The notes under the pieces are model-generated. The model ran no database searches. It saw only the letters and a list, made by a program, of their open reading frames with translations, and was not told the origin of the DNA. This document shows, piece after piece, positions 48,807 through 57,881 of a DNA stretch of 64,000 nucleotides; positions within the stretch are counted from its first letter, which is position 1; the number at the start of each line of letters is the position of its first letter. Both the position numbers and the translations under genes were made by a program. The stretch is from Alkaliphilus peptidifermentans DSM 18978 (lineage in GTDB: Bacteria > Bacillota > Clostridia > Peptostreptococcales > Natronincolaceae), in NCBI RefSeq assembly GCF_900101495.1, contig NZ_FMUS01000006.1, positions 107,426 to 171,425 on the forward strand. Direction: 5' to 3'.

Positions 48807-49838
48807 ATGAATCTAAAAATGCTAGGATGGAATGATTTTTTTCAAGAAGGCTATAACAACTCACAATCTGAAGGGTATGAGATGGGAAGGATTTGTGTAG
48901 AGCATAAGCATATCTATAGGATATATACACGAATAGGAGAAGTTATAGGCGAGATTTCTGGGAAAATGAGATTTCATGCCAATGGAATGAATGATTATCC
49001 TGCTGTAGGTGATTGGGTTTTAATCAACCTAAGGGAAGAAGAGAAAAAAGCAACTATTAATGGGATTATTCCTCGTAAAAGTAAAATTTCTCGAAAGGTA
49101 GCAGGGAATGAAACAGAAGAACAGATTTTAGCAGCTAATTTTGATACGGTTTTTATTGTTAGCTCATTAAATAAAGACTTTAACGTTAGGAGAATAGAGA
49201 GGTATTTGATTATGGCTTGGGAAAGTGGAGGAAGCCCTGTTATAATTCTAAGTAAAGCAGATTTATGTGATAATATAGATGAAAAAATTGAGGAGCTCTT
49301 ACCAATTGCACTTGGGGTACCAATACATATAATTAGCTCTGTTGATGGTATTGGAATGAGGGAAATAGAACAATACTTTGGCATGGGAAAAACAGTGGCA
49401 GTTCTTGGGTCATCGGGGGTTGGCAAGTCAACATTAATAAACCATCTAGCTAAAAAAGAAGTTCTGGAAGTTCAAAATATTAGAGAAGTAGATGATAGAG
49501 GACGCCATACAACAACACATCGTCAGCTAGTTATACTTCCATCTGGTGGAATAATTATTGACACACCGGGGATGAGAGAGTTTCAATTGTGGGATGGAGA
49601 TGAAGGGGTAAATGATACATTTGAGGACATCAACTCCTTGGCTCTAAATTGTAAATTTAATGATTGTAGCCATGAAGCTGAGCCTGGATGCGCAGTAAAA
49701 ACTGCAATAAAGGATGGCAATTTACTTGAAAGTAGATATAAAAGCTTCAAAAAGCTAGAAAAAGAGCTTATACATTTTGAAAAAAGAAAAAATGAATTAG
49801 AGCGAATTAATAATAAAAAGAAGGGAAAGAAATATTAA
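48807..49838 (+). CDS. rsgA: Ribosome small subunit-dependent GTPase A
   Basis: 343 residues. OB fold (about 30-95), circularly permuted GTPase with G4-like LSKADL before G1 GSSGVGKSTL and G3 DTPGMREF, and the zinc motif CKFNDCSHEAEPGC. It assists late 30S assembly by releasing RbfA and checking the decoding site. In many Firmicutes rsgA sits with prkC; here it is alone, downstream of a structured leader. TAGGAGTG precedes the ATG. Confidence 0.95.
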   Translation: MNLKMLGWNDFFQEGYNNSQSEGYEMGRICVEHKHIYRIYTRIGEVIGEISGKMRFHANGMNDYPAVGDWVLINLREEEKKATINGIIPRKSKISRKVAGNETEEQILAANFDTVFIVSSLNKDFNVRRIERYLIMAWESGGSPVIILSKADLCDNIDEKIEELLPIALGVPIHIISSVDGIGMREIEQYFGMGKTVAVLGSSGVGKSTLINHLAKKEVLEVQNIREVDDRGRHTTTHRQLVILPSGGIIIDTPGMREFQLWDGDEGVNDTFEDINSLALNCKFNDCSHEAEPGCAVKTAIKDGNLLESRYKSFKKLEKELIHFEKRKNELERINNKKKGKKY

Positions 49839-49889
49839 AATAAGAGTATAATGCTAGTTATAAGCTTTGTATTTTAAATATTTAAAGCC

Positions 49890-49910
49890 AAGCCTCCTTA
49901 AGGGAGGCTT
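49890..49910 (+). terminator. Hairpin after rsgA, first of three flanking the repeat units
   Basis: Stem AAGCCTCC / GGAGGCTT. A near-identical hairpin closes the repeat block at 50231-50255, where it is followed by GTTTTTT. Confidence 0.7.
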
Positions 49911-50062
49911 GAGGTTGATGACAAAGTCATCAAAATGCAGACTGATCAAAAATCGCAGATTCAAGGCGCAAGAAAACCCAGCGACTGCAGCGTATACGTA
50001 ATACGTAAGGGTGCTGGGTTTTTGCAGTAACGAAGAAGATGGAGGATTTTCAACAGTCTGAG
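49911..50062 (+). repeat. Structured interspersed repeat, unit 1
   Basis: Begins with a TTGATGAC-AAA-GTCATCAA hairpin. The core is bounded by CAGACTG (49938) and CAGTCTG (50054), with inner AAAATC/GATTTT pairing. Inside are GGCGCAAGAAAACCCAGC, CTGCAGCGTATACG and GGGTGCTGGGTTTT, whose AACCCAGC/GCTGGGTT arms pair. A hairpin AGAGCC / GGCTCT (50061-50079) separates it from unit 2. No ORF. Confidence 0.9.
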
Positions 50063-50079
50063 AGCCTATGAAGGGCTCT

Positions 50080-50231
50080 GAGGTTGTTGAAAAAGTCAAC
50101 AATATCCAGACTGTTCAAAATTCTTCAGATTCAAGGCGCAAGAAAACCCAGCGACTGCAGCGTATACGAAATACGTAAGGGTGCTGGGTTTTTGCAGTAA
50201 CGAAGAAGATGGAGGAATTTCAACGGTTTGA
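50080..50231 (+). repeat. Structured interspersed repeat, unit 2
   Basis: Starts 169 bases after unit 1 and shares its core nearly identically. Its leading hairpin is TTGTTGA / TCAACAA, differing from unit 1 by a compensating base-pair change. Its closing arms CAGACTG and CGGTTTG still pair using G-T wobbles, which points to selection for folding. Confidence 0.9.
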
Positions 50232-50258
50232 GCCTCCTTGAGGGAGGCTTGTTTTTTA
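50231..50258 (+). terminator. Terminator closing the repeat block
   Basis: Stem AGCCTCC / GGAGGCT, then TGTTTTTTATT. Confidence 0.85.
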
Positions 50259-50339
50259 TTAGTGTTTAAACGTATAATAATAATGTTATATTTCACCTTA
50301 ACATTACTATTAGTACTATATTTGAGAGGAGGCAGTATA

Positions 50340-51206
50340 ATGGATAAAATTGCAGGTGAAGGCTGTGATATTCTGAAACCCTTAAGTGAAAGAAAACCAT
50401 TGCAGGAAATAGAACGCTCAATAATTACTAAATATAGAAAAGATATATGGTCAAAGTTTATTAAAGCTATTAAAGAGTATAAATTAATCGGAGACGGAGA
50501 TAAAATAGCTGTTGCTATCTCGGGTGGAAAAGATAGCATGCTTATGGCAAAGCTATTCCAAGAATTAAAGCGACATGGTCATGATAATTTTGAATTAGAA
50601 TTCATTGTAGCCGACCCAGGTTATCATGATAGTATAAGAAAGCTAATGATAGATAATTGTAAATATTTAGATATCCCAATTCATATATTTGATTCGGGTA
50701 TTTTTCGGATTATTAACGATCTATCAAAGGACTACCCCTGTTATATGTGTGCCAAAATGCGAAGAGGAGCTCTTTATAATAAAGCATTAGAACTAGGCTG
50801 TAATAAATTAGCATTAGGGCATCATTTTAATGATGTAATAGAAACCACCCTGTTAAATTTATTGTATACAGGGAATTTTGGCACAATGCTTCCTAAACTA
50901 AAGTCTACTAATTATGATGGAATTGAGCTAATTAGACCATTATATCATATTGAAGAAAATGTAATTGCTGATTTTACACAGTGGAATGGTATATGGCCTC
51001 TAAATTGCGCCTGTATGGTGGCAGCAAAAAAGACTGGCAGTAAACGTAATGAAGTTAAAAAGTTGATAGAAGACCTAAAGCAAAATTTTGATGCTGTAGA
51101 TAAGTCGATATTTAAAGCTGCTTCAAATGTGAATCTAGATAGTGTATTGGGTTGGCAAAAAAATGGATTTAAACATTCTTACTTGGATTATTTTGATGCA
51201 GAATGA
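50340..51206 (+). CDS. TtcA-like tRNA thiolation ATPase (PP-loop)
   Basis: 288 residues from the ATG at 50340 after GAGAGGAGG; the open frame upstream to 50238 is repeat-adjacent DNA. PP-loop ISGGKDSM, CYMCAKMRRG as the first CxxC and NCACM as the second, suited to a [4Fe-4S] cluster. TtcA enzymes adenylate cytidine 32 of tRNA and insert sulfur; family members in Firmicutes may have other tRNA targets. Confidence 0.88.
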   Translation: MDKIAGEGCDILKPLSERKPLQEIERSIITKYRKDIWSKFIKAIKEYKLIGDGDKIAVAISGGKDSMLMAKLFQELKRHGHDNFELEFIVADPGYHDSIRKLMIDNCKYLDIPIHIFDSGIFRIINDLSKDYPCYMCAKMRRGALYNKALELGCNKLALGHHFNDVIETTLLNLLYTGNFGTMLPKLKSTNYDGIELIRPLYHIEENVIADFTQWNGIWPLNCACMVAAKKTGSKRNEVKKLIEDLKQNFDAVDKSIFKAASNVNLDSVLGWQKNGFKHSYLDYFDAE

Positions 51207-51233
51207 GTTAATAACTAAGTCTATTTAAAACTA

Positions 51234-52238
51234 TTATATAAATACAGTGATCAAAGTAGTTAAATATGCAATATAAGTTAGAAGTAGGGCAACACCAAGG
51301 CTTCTATTAAGTTTTTTCAGAAATATTCCAGCCAGGGTTAATATCGAGATCATTAGTATAGCGACAGGTAAATCGAAATATAAAGTTTGCGGAATAAAAT
51401 AACTAACCTCCCTACCAAAGGAAGCAATTTGATAGCTTAACTCCAAACCACCTTTTGAAAGCTGTGAAGAAAAGCCCACAACCATTAACATATTTAAAAT
51501 ATTGGCACCTATAATGTTACCAACTGATATTCCATATTCCTTTTTAAGAATAGAAGTGATGGCAGTTACCAGCTCTGGAAGAGAAGTGCCAAAAGCAACT
51601 AAGGTTAAACTTATGATTTGCTCTGAGACTCCCAGCATACTGGCTAATTTCACTCCATTATTCACCAATAAACGGGCTCCCAATACGATGAACAGAGCGC
51701 CTAGTAAAAACCGAAGCATATTTCGATGCAGCATTTTTTTTGATATTTTACCATCTTTAGTTTTCTTATTAAGAGCTTTTTCATCCCTGCGGACTTCAAT
51801 AATGTTTAATATAAGGAAAAACCCACAAAATAATAGAAGTACAATACCCTCAATGCTGGTTATAAGGGTATCAAACGAGAAATAATATAGTATAAGCGCC
51901 GACATAAGCATAAAAAGGCTCTTTATTGCAAGGCTTTTACTAACCAATTGCTTAGGGGAAAAGATAAGTGATATTGGTAAAACTAACCCTAAGTTGCAAA
52001 TAACAGATCCTAGTGCATTACCAAGGGCCACATCATAATGACCTTGATATGTAGCAATAGATGAAACAAGCTGTTCTGGTAAGGTAGTGGCTATACTTAT
52101 AATTGTTGCACCTATTATAACATTTGGGATACCAGTTACCTTGGCAACCCAAACAGCAGATTCCACAAACCAATCTCCACCTTTAATAATAATTATAATA
52201 CCAATAACAAACAACAAAACAATTGATACAGTTTCCAT
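51234..52238 (-). CDS. CaCA-family cation exchanger, likely Mn2+/Ca2+ exporter
   Basis: 334 residues from the ATG at 52238, set by AGGGGGA; the frame running on to 52322 would overlap the riboswitch terminator. About ten helices. The two α-repeats are visible: ATTLPEQLVSS with ALGNALGSVICN, and AFGTSLPELVTAI with VGNIIGANILN. CaCA exchangers usually move Ca2+ against Na+ or H+. The Mn2+ riboswitch in its leader suggests it exports Mn2+. Confidence 0.92.
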   Translation of the reverse strand: METVSIVLLFVIGIIIIIKGGDWFVESAVWVAKVTGIPNVIIGATIISIATTLPEQLVSSIATYQGHYDVALGNALGSVICNLGLVLPISLIFSPKQLVSKSLAIKSLFMLMSALILYYFSFDTLITSIEGIVLLLFCGFFLILNIIEVRRDEKALNKKTKDGKISKKMLHRNMLRFLLGALFIVLGARLLVNNGVKLASMLGVSEQIISLTLVAFGTSLPELVTAITSILKKEYGISVGNIIGANILNMLMVVGFSSQLSKGGLELSYQIASFGREVSYFIPQTLYFDLPVAILMISILTLAGIFLKKLNRSLGVALLLTYIAYLTTLITVFI

Positions 52239-52302
52239 TTTAATCCCCCTAAATAATTTGATTGTAATACTTAAGAATAAGGCTTGTTTAATTATTAAAA
52301 TA

Positions 52303-52356
52303 AAAAAGACCTTTAACACCATTCTGCTAAATACACAGAATCATGTTAAAGGTCTT
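52303..52356 (-). terminator. Riboswitch-controlled terminator before the exchanger
   Basis: On the minus strand AAGACCTTTAACA pairs with TGTTAAAGGTCTT, followed by TTTTATTTTA. Its 5' arm includes the CCTTT that also closes P1 of the riboswitch, so the two folds exclude each other. Confidence 0.88.
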
Positions 52357-52432
52357 GCTTCCCATATGGAGTAATGAGCCAGGCACAATGGCCGGTTGTT
52401 GACTCGTTAACTTATAAGCTACTCCCCTTTAT
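52348..52432 (-). ncRNA. Mn2+ riboswitch (yybP-ykoY class)
   Basis: On the minus strand: AAAGGGGAGTAG at the 5' end, GAGTCAACAACCGG and CCTGGCTCATTAC in the middle, and GGGAAGCAAGACCTTT at the 3' end, the family's conserved ends. P1 forms from AAAGG with CCTTT. Metal binding would keep CCTTT out of the terminator, so Mn2+ should switch the exchanger gene on. Confidence 0.93.
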
Positions 52433-52503
52433 ACATTTTTAATATAGCATAAATATTAAGGGAATACAATACTAGAATTAATAAAAGCTATAAACAGATT
52501 ATG

Positions 52504-53244
52504 CTATATTTTATCTAAAACCTGATGTAAAAACTTTTTTGTCCTTTCATTTTGGGGGCTAGTAAATATTTCTTTTGGGGTTCCTTCTTCTATGAAAACT
52601 CCATCATCCATAAAAATAACCCTGTCAGCTACATCCTTAGCAAAACCCATCTCATGAGTTACTATAAGCATCGTCATTTTTTCATAGGCAAGCTTTCGAA
52701 TAACATTCAATACTTCGCCCACCAATTCAGGATCTAGGGCTGAGGTTGGCTCGTCAAAAAGGATAAGCTTTGGATTTACAGCCATGGATCTTGCAATAGC
52801 AACTCTTTGCTGTTGACCTCCAGATAAGGATGAAGGGTATTGATGTTTTTTCTCTATTAGACCTACTGTATGAAGAAGAGCTTCAGCAATTTCATTAGCT
52901 TCATTTGTAGACTTTTTTTGCACTATAATTAGTGATTCTGTTATATTTTCTAAAACAGTTCTATTCTTGAACAGATTATAACTTTGAAAAACCATAGCGG
53001 TTGATTTTCTTAATGCATTTATAGTGCTACTATTTGGATTCTCAGCATCTAAAATAATACCATCAATTGATATTGAACCGCTTTGTGGGATTTCTAGATA
53101 ATTTATTGACCTTAATAGGGTAGATTTTCCAGATCCTGATGGCCCTATAATAACAACAACTTCACCCTTATTAACAGTAAGATTAACTCCCTTTAAAACC
53201 TCTAAATTCCCGAAACTTTTATAAAGATTCTTAATAAATAACAT
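52504..53244 (-). CDS. Polar amino-acid ABC transporter ATPase
   Basis: 246 residues. Walker [11 protein letters not shown], signature [13 protein letters not shown], Walker [16 protein letters not shown]-loop THEMGFA. Last gene of a binding protein-permease-ATPase operon. GlnQ/ArtM/TcyN-like. Confidence 0.93.
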   Translation of the reverse strand: MLFIKNLYKSFGNLEVLKGVNLTVNKGEVVVIIGPSGSGKSTLLRSINYLEIPQSGSISIDGIILDAENPNSSTINALRKSTAMVFQSYNLFKNRTVLENITESLIIVQKKSTNEANEIAEALLHTVGLIEKKHQYPSSLSGGQQQRVAIARSMAVNPKLILFDEPTSALDPELVGEVLNVIRKLAYEKMTMLIVTHEMGFAKDVADRVIFMDDGVFIEEGTPKEIFTSPQNERTKKFLHQVLDKI

Positions 53245-53256
53245 AATTTATCATCC

Positions 53257-53928
53257 TTAATATGCTTGATTTAATTTAGCCTCTAGCTTATCTTGAAGAA
53301 TTCCAACTACTATAGCAATAGCCCAATATACAAGAAGAACTACAAGATAGCTTTCAAAAAACTGATAGGTTGATGCTGCAGACATTTTAGCCTGAGCCAG
53401 CATTTCAGCAACACCCAATGTAAATGCCAAGGAAGATTCTTTAATTAAGCTTATAAAGGAATTTACTAGTGGTGGCACTACAATTCTAAAGGCTTGAGGC
53501 AGAACAACTCGTCTCATACCCTGTAGCTTGCTCATACCAACAGATAAGCATGCTTCCATTTGGCCTTTGTCTATAGAAATAACGGCACCTCTAATTGTCT
53601 CAGACATGTAAGCAGCACTGTGTAAACTTAAACCAATTAATGCGGCGGTATAAGCATTCATGCCAGCAAAAATTGGAAGAACCCTAGGAATACCGAAGTA
53701 TAGAAGAAATAGCTGTGCCAAAAGTGGAGTACCTCTAAAAAAAGATATATAAACCTTTGAAAGTGGATGTAATACTTTTATTTTGAACACACCTATTAAG
53801 GCTAATATAGTGGCGATGATTAGACCAAGGATCATCGCCATTGTTGCTAAACCGAGGGTTATATGCAGAGTTTTGAGAATTCTAGGTAATATTTGTAGCA
53901 TAAAGCCATAGTCAATATTGAAATTCAT
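53257..53928 (-). CDS. Polar amino-acid ABC transporter permease
   Basis: 223 residues, about five helices. The EAA loop contact reads EACLSVGMSKLQGMRRVVLP, and RGTPLLAQLFLLYFG is typical of the HisM/GlnP group. It is a single permease, so it probably works as a homodimer. Confidence 0.93.
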   Translation of the reverse strand: MNFNIDYGFMLQILPRILKTLHITLGLATMAMILGLIIATILALIGVFKIKVLHPLSKVYISFFRGTPLLAQLFLLYFGIPRVLPIFAGMNAYTAALIGLSLHSAAYMSETIRGAVISIDKGQMEACLSVGMSKLQGMRRVVLPQAFRIVVPPLVNSFISLIKESSLAFTLGVAEMLAQAKMSAASTYQFFESYLVVLLVYWAIAIVVGILQDKLEAKLNQAY

Positions 53929-53947
53929 CGGGAATCACCATTTCTAA

Positions 53948-54745
53948 TTATTTTGATGTAATATCTACATTAAACCACTTATTTGAAATTTCCTGTAAAG
54001 TACCATCTTCTCTCATTTCGTTGATTGTCTTATCTATAGTCTTAATGAACTCTTCATTTTTTTCATTTTTTACAAATGGGAAAGAGTTTTCTAGCGGATG
54101 AACTGGGTCTCCACCAAGCTGTAGATCTAATCCAGATCTATCTATATTAATTATTGCAGCTAATTTATCATTCATTACAGCATCAATTCTGTTTAGGGCA
54201 ACATCCTGAAGAGATCCACCAAAATCTTCATAGGTAATGATGTTTATCTCATTATTAACGTCAAAGTTTCTAATTAATTCTTCATAATTAGAACCAAGAC
54301 TTACACCAATACTTTTACCTTTTAAATCTTCCAGAGATTGTATTTCATTATTGCCTTTTTGAACTATCAATTGAGCTCCTGAAAAAACATATGGTGTTGG
54401 AAATAAATATCTTTCTTTTCGTTGCTCTGTCATTGTTATTTGATTGGAAATGGTATCAATCTTATCTGTATCTAGCATTCCAAATAAACCACTGAATTCG
54501 GCTGTGTTAAATTCAATTTCATAACCAATTCTTTTGCCAATTTCTGTCCATACATCAATTTCGAATCCATCTAATGCTCCCTTTTCATTCATAAAGGTGA
54601 ATGGAGGGTAACCTCCTGAAGTACCAATTCGAATTACATTTCTATCTTCCGATATAACAGAAGAATTGGAAGAGCAGCCTACAATTAAAACCATTGCTAG
54701 AATAACTGCCGAGATAGTAATTATTCTTTTTTTATTAAGTATCAT
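53948..54745 (-). CDS. Amino-acid ABC transporter substrate-binding lipoprotein
   Basis: 265 residues. Lipobox IVGCSS, then a family 3 solute-binding fold: GYPPFTFMNEKGALDGFEID, ITMTEQRKERYLFPTPY, and a late GTLQEISNKWF. Resembles cystine/polar amino-acid binders of the TcyA/YxeM group; the ligand is not certain. AAAGGAGG sets the start. First gene of its operon. Confidence 0.92.
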   Translation of the reverse strand: MILNKKRIITISAVILAMVLIVGCSSNSSVISEDRNVIRIGTSGGYPPFTFMNEKGALDGFEIDVWTEIGKRIGYEIEFNTAEFSGLFGMLDTDKIDTISNQITMTEQRKERYLFPTPYVFSGAQLIVQKGNNEIQSLEDLKGKSIGVSLGSNYEELIRNFDVNNEINIITYEDFGGSLQDVALNRIDAVMNDKLAAIINIDRSGLDLQLGGDPVHPLENSFPFVKNEKNEEFIKTIDKTINEMREDGTLQEISNKWFNVDITSK

Positions 54746-54936
54746 ATTTCATCCTCCTTTAATTTTAATTCCAAGTAAACACATCGGAATATAGTAAATT
54801 TATTTTAACATTAATTTATTGATTGGTCAATATTGATTATCAAAAAATATAACTTATTATTTTTACTGGATATTTATTGCATTTTAATAAGTCAGATTGT
54901 TATACTATAGTTATAACTGAAACAAGGAGTGTTTAT

Positions 54937-55128
54937 ATGCCATTTATTAGCTTTGATGGACCAAAATTAACAAAAGAACAGAAAGAAAACCTTGTCAAAG
55001 GGTTAACGGAAGTATCCAGTGAAGTACTAAAAATGCCAAAGGAAATCATTAGTATTGTAATTCGTGAAAATGAGGCAGAAAATGTAGGGGTTGGTGGTGA
55101 GCTGCTGGTTAATAGGCATAAAAAATAG
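54937..55128 (+). CDS. 4-oxalocrotonate tautomerase-family enzyme
   Basis: 63 residues from the ATG at 54937 (AAGGAG upstream); the frame extending to 54877 is spurious because the catalytic residue must be the N-terminal proline, here MPFISFDG. Followed by SIVIREN. It should keto-enol tautomerise small acids; the physiological substrate is unknown. Confidence 0.9.
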   Translation: MPFISFDGPKLTKEQKENLVKGLTEVSSEVLKMPKEIISIVIRENEAENVGVGGELLVNRHKK

Positions 55129-55155
55129 GACTCTAATTTGAATTAGAGTCCTCAG
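55128..55155 (+). terminator. Terminator after tautomerase
   Basis: Perfect 12-bp stem AGGACTCTAATT / AATTAGAGTCCT with a TG loop. Confidence 0.75.
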
Positions 55156-55179
55156 ATTGATGAATAACCTTCATCTGCA

Positions 55180-55968
55180 TTAAGCAAACTTATTTTTTAA
55201 TTTTTCAATAACATCCACGTATTTTCGGTTATAATTATCAAAGGAAGCATCGGTAGCTATAAATCTTTGATTCATTTCATCTATTATTTCATCATTGAGA
55301 ATTCTATCTAGCCAAGGATATAGTATTTCGTCTTCTTTCTTAATATGCTCTTGTAGTAAAGTACCATAATTCTTAAGGGATTCTATTAATAAATTTTTAT
55401 CATTAGCCTTAATTCCCTTAATCATCGATGCTACATAACCTCTACCCTCTATATGATCCATCTCCATTGCTTCAATTATATCAACACCTCTATTTGCATA
55501 AGGGAATAGTATATCCTCCTCCTTTGCATGATGGAAACCGTCAGCATAGGATCGTATAAAATCTATAATATCTGCCATCATATTTCTATCTATAGACTGA
55601 GAATGAACAATGTAATTGCAAACATCTGGTATTAGCTTTAATAATTCTTTTATAACAATATGTTCATCGACTAACATTTTCATTGGTCTAGAATAGATTA
55701 GTTCTGTTTTAGTGCTTTGCTGCTGTGGTATTCCTTCTGATTGAATGTTAATTTCTATATTTCTTTCAGGGTATATGGCCTTTTCAATTCTTTTCATCAT
55801 TAGTTCTTCAACTTGTTTCGGTACATCATGAATACTAATTATATCCTTCAATAAACAAATACCAACACCGCAGGTGGTACAACCTATATCAAACTCCTCT
55901 AATATTATACCTACCTCTGGGAATTCTGACATTACTGACTTTATATCGCGATTCAATTGTTTTTCCAT
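55180..55968 (-). CDS. Hemerythrin-domain protein with N-terminal CxxC domain
   Basis: 262 residues. The N-terminal domain (about 1-75) has CTTCGVGIC, similar to DUF1858/ScdA_N-type domains. The hemerythrin-like helical bundle (about 95-245) shows VDEHIVI, FHHAKEEDILFP, MDHIEGR and EHIKKEDEILYP, the histidine/acid ligands of a diiron site. Such proteins sense or detoxify oxygen or NO and may aid Fe-S repair. AAGGAGGC ribosome-binding site. Confidence 0.88.
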   Translation of the reverse strand: MEKQLNRDIKSVMSEFPEVGIILEEFDIGCTTCGVGICLLKDIISIHDVPKQVEELMMKRIEKAIYPERNIEINIQSEGIPQQQSTKTELIYSRPMKMLVDEHIVIKELLKLIPDVCNYIVHSQSIDRNMMADIIDFIRSYADGFHHAKEEDILFPYANRGVDIIEAMEMDHIEGRGYVASMIKGIKANDKNLLIESLKNYGTLLQEHIKKEDEILYPWLDRILNDEIIDEMNQRFIATDASFDNYNRKYVDVIEKLKNKFA

Positions 55969-56162
55969 TATAGTGCCTCCTTAGTCTTTTTACATCTCTC
56001 TTTTCTTAATATTAACCAATATTACTTCGAAATTATATGACATATATCAAATTTTTACTCATATAAAAAATAAAATATTATATAGACAAAAGGATATTTT
56101 ATTAACTTGTAGAATTCATTAATAAGTTATATTTATACTATCATTATTAAACGGGGTGTGAA

Positions 56163-57380
56163 ATGAAGAAGAAATTATTTTCCAGTATACTTTTTATTCA
56201 AATCATTACAGCAGCAATTATAATCATTGGGACATTTATGTTATCAATTCTATTTAGTGAGAACTTCGTTTTAATAGAAATAATATTTGTATTAACTGTC
56301 TTAATCAGTATGTTTTTTTTAATTAATAGTGTAATCCAGAAGAAATTGCATAAAAGGAATCGATTATATGAAGGGAATAGGAAGCTGCTGGAGAGCCTAA
56401 TAGAGATTAGTGACTGTATTTTGAAAATTGAAAATGCTGAAGAACTATTTAAGCTTATAATTGAAAAGGCTGTTGATATAATTGATGGAGCAGAGAAGGG
56501 TAGCTTAATGATCATTAATGATGATAATAAATTTGAGTATAAAGCATTGGTGGGTTTTGAGAAGGATATAATGGATTTAAAAATAGATTTGGAAGATAGT
56601 TTTCTTTATCGTATTGGGGAAGGTAAGATTAACAATTGTTCATATATTATAGAGGACGTTGAAGAATTTGATAAACGTGTTATGGATTATAATGAATATG
56701 AAAAAGTAAGAGATTCCGATTTCTTTAATACTAAAACAGCAATAAGTGCACCAATTATTATTGATGATGTTCTTTATGGAATAATAAATGTAGATAGCAC
56801 AAAAAAGAATGCATTTAAAAAAGACGATAAAATTATAATGGAATACTTTGCAAAACAGGCAGGTACAGTCATACGTAATCACCAATTGGTAGAGAAGTTG
56901 GTCTATCTATCGCAGTATGATAAGCTTACTAATGTGTTAAATAGGGGTTACTTTGAAGAATTATTTCAAAATTTTTTTAGTAAGGCCGAAAGGTATAATG
57001 AAAAATTTGCTTTAGTCATTTTTGATTTGGATAATTTAAAAACTACAAATGACACCTATGGCCATGAAGTAGGTGATCAGCTGATTGTCAATTTTGCTAG
57101 AGGAATGAAGGAGAAAATCAGGCAATCAGACATCTTTGGTCGTTACGGTGGAGACGAGTTCATAGCCGTATTTTTTGAAACAAATTATGATAATATTGAG
57201 AAGAAAATAGATAGTATATTAGAAGAGTTTCGAAGAAATCCAATTACCATGAATGGTAATGAGCTGTTTATTGAATTTAGCTATGGGGTTGCCCATTATC
57301 CAGATGATTCAGTTGCAATGAATCAGTTAATTAGAATAGCTGATGATAGAATGTACCAGCATAAACAAAGAGTTGAGTAA
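56163..57380 (+). CDS. GAF-GGDEF diguanylate cyclase, membrane-bound
   Basis: 405 residues. Two helices (about 8-30 and 36-58), a GAF sensor (about 80-240) and a GGDEF domain (about 248-400). The active site GGDEF is at 329-333 and the inhibitory RxxD (RQSD) at 320-323, five residues before. It should make c-di-GMP. It lies directly upstream of the c-di-GMP-II riboswitch and the BTAD regulator, about 220 bases apart, so it may supply local signal. Start ATG 56163 after GGGGTG. Confidence 0.93.
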   Translation: MKKKLFSSILFIQIITAAIIIIGTFMLSILFSENFVLIEIIFVLTVLISMFFLINSVIQKKLHKRNRLYEGNRKLLESLIEISDCILKIENAEELFKLIIEKAVDIIDGAEKGSLMIINDDNKFEYKALVGFEKDIMDLKIDLEDSFLYRIGEGKINNCSYIIEDVEEFDKRVMDYNEYEKVRDSDFFNTKTAISAPIIIDDVLYGIINVDSTKKNAFKKDDKIIMEYFAKQAGTVIRNHQLVEKLVYLSQYDKLTNVLNRGYFEELFQNFFSKAERYNEKFALVIFDLDNLKTTNDTYGHEVGDQLIVNFARGMKEKIRQSDIFGRYGGDEFIAVFFETNYDNIEKKIDSILEEFRRNPITMNGNELFIEFSYGVAHYPDDSVAMNQLIRIADDRMYQHKQRVE

Positions 57381-57600
57381 ATATCAATAATGTAGAAGTC
57401 TGTATTTTAAAGATTATGACTACAATATAAGAGTTATATAATTAGTTAATCTTTAGATAATGATTTATTAATAAAATTAATATTGTTCCATAATTAATTA
57501 GTTAAATAGCAAAATTCGACAAATGAATTATTTAATTATATTGTAAAATAGAAATATACAGTCGTTAGGACTAAATACCTATATGGTGAGTAATAAGAAA

Positions 57601-57672
57601 AAGTTAGGAATGATGATATACGTTCTGTACTTGGGCACCTTGAACGTATGGAGTGTGTGGTGCAACCGACCT
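57601..57672 (+). ncRNA. c-di-GMP-II riboswitch aptamer
   Basis: The hallmark sequence TTGGGCACC ... GGTGCAACCGACC is present with the AATGATGA block upstream, matching the class-II consensus known from clostridia. ACGTTC / GAACGT adds a pairing across the GGGCAC strand. The final CC of ACCGACC is also the first two bases of the terminator stem that follows, so the two folds compete. Confidence 0.93.
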
Positions 57673-57698
57673 TTCAATTTATAATTGAGGGTTTTTTT
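57670..57698 (+). terminator. Riboswitch expression-platform terminator
   Basis: Stem CCTTTCAATT / AATTGAGGG with one bulged T, followed by seven T. It overlaps the aptamer's last two bases, so bound c-di-GMP likely allows read-through, an ON switch. The ATG of the regulator is 184 bases further on. Confidence 0.88.
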
Positions 57699-57881
57699 GA
57701 ATAGAAATATATTTGTTGATTTTTAAAAAAGTAAATTGGGTAATTATACACAAATAATGTTAAATATATATTTTTTTTAGAAAACAAGACCAGCTAAAAC
57801 CTTTAAATACCTATATACAAGTTAGAAGAACTAAGAAAAATTACGATATTTAGAAAAGATATAGATGGGGGGAGAAACCAC

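Noticed and set aside
49854..50539. Two minus-strand ORFs (82 and 147 codons) sharing a common peptide segment
   Set aside because: The shared peptide arises because both lie across the two structured repeat units. They have no ribosome-binding site and overlap the TtcA-like gene or terminators.
57540..57600. A GTCG / CGAC pairing across 57561 and 57667 as an alternative P1 for the riboswitch
   Set aside because: It would conflict with the conserved ACCGACC role in the c-di-GMP-II fold; it may matter as an alternative structure but cannot be shown from one sequence.
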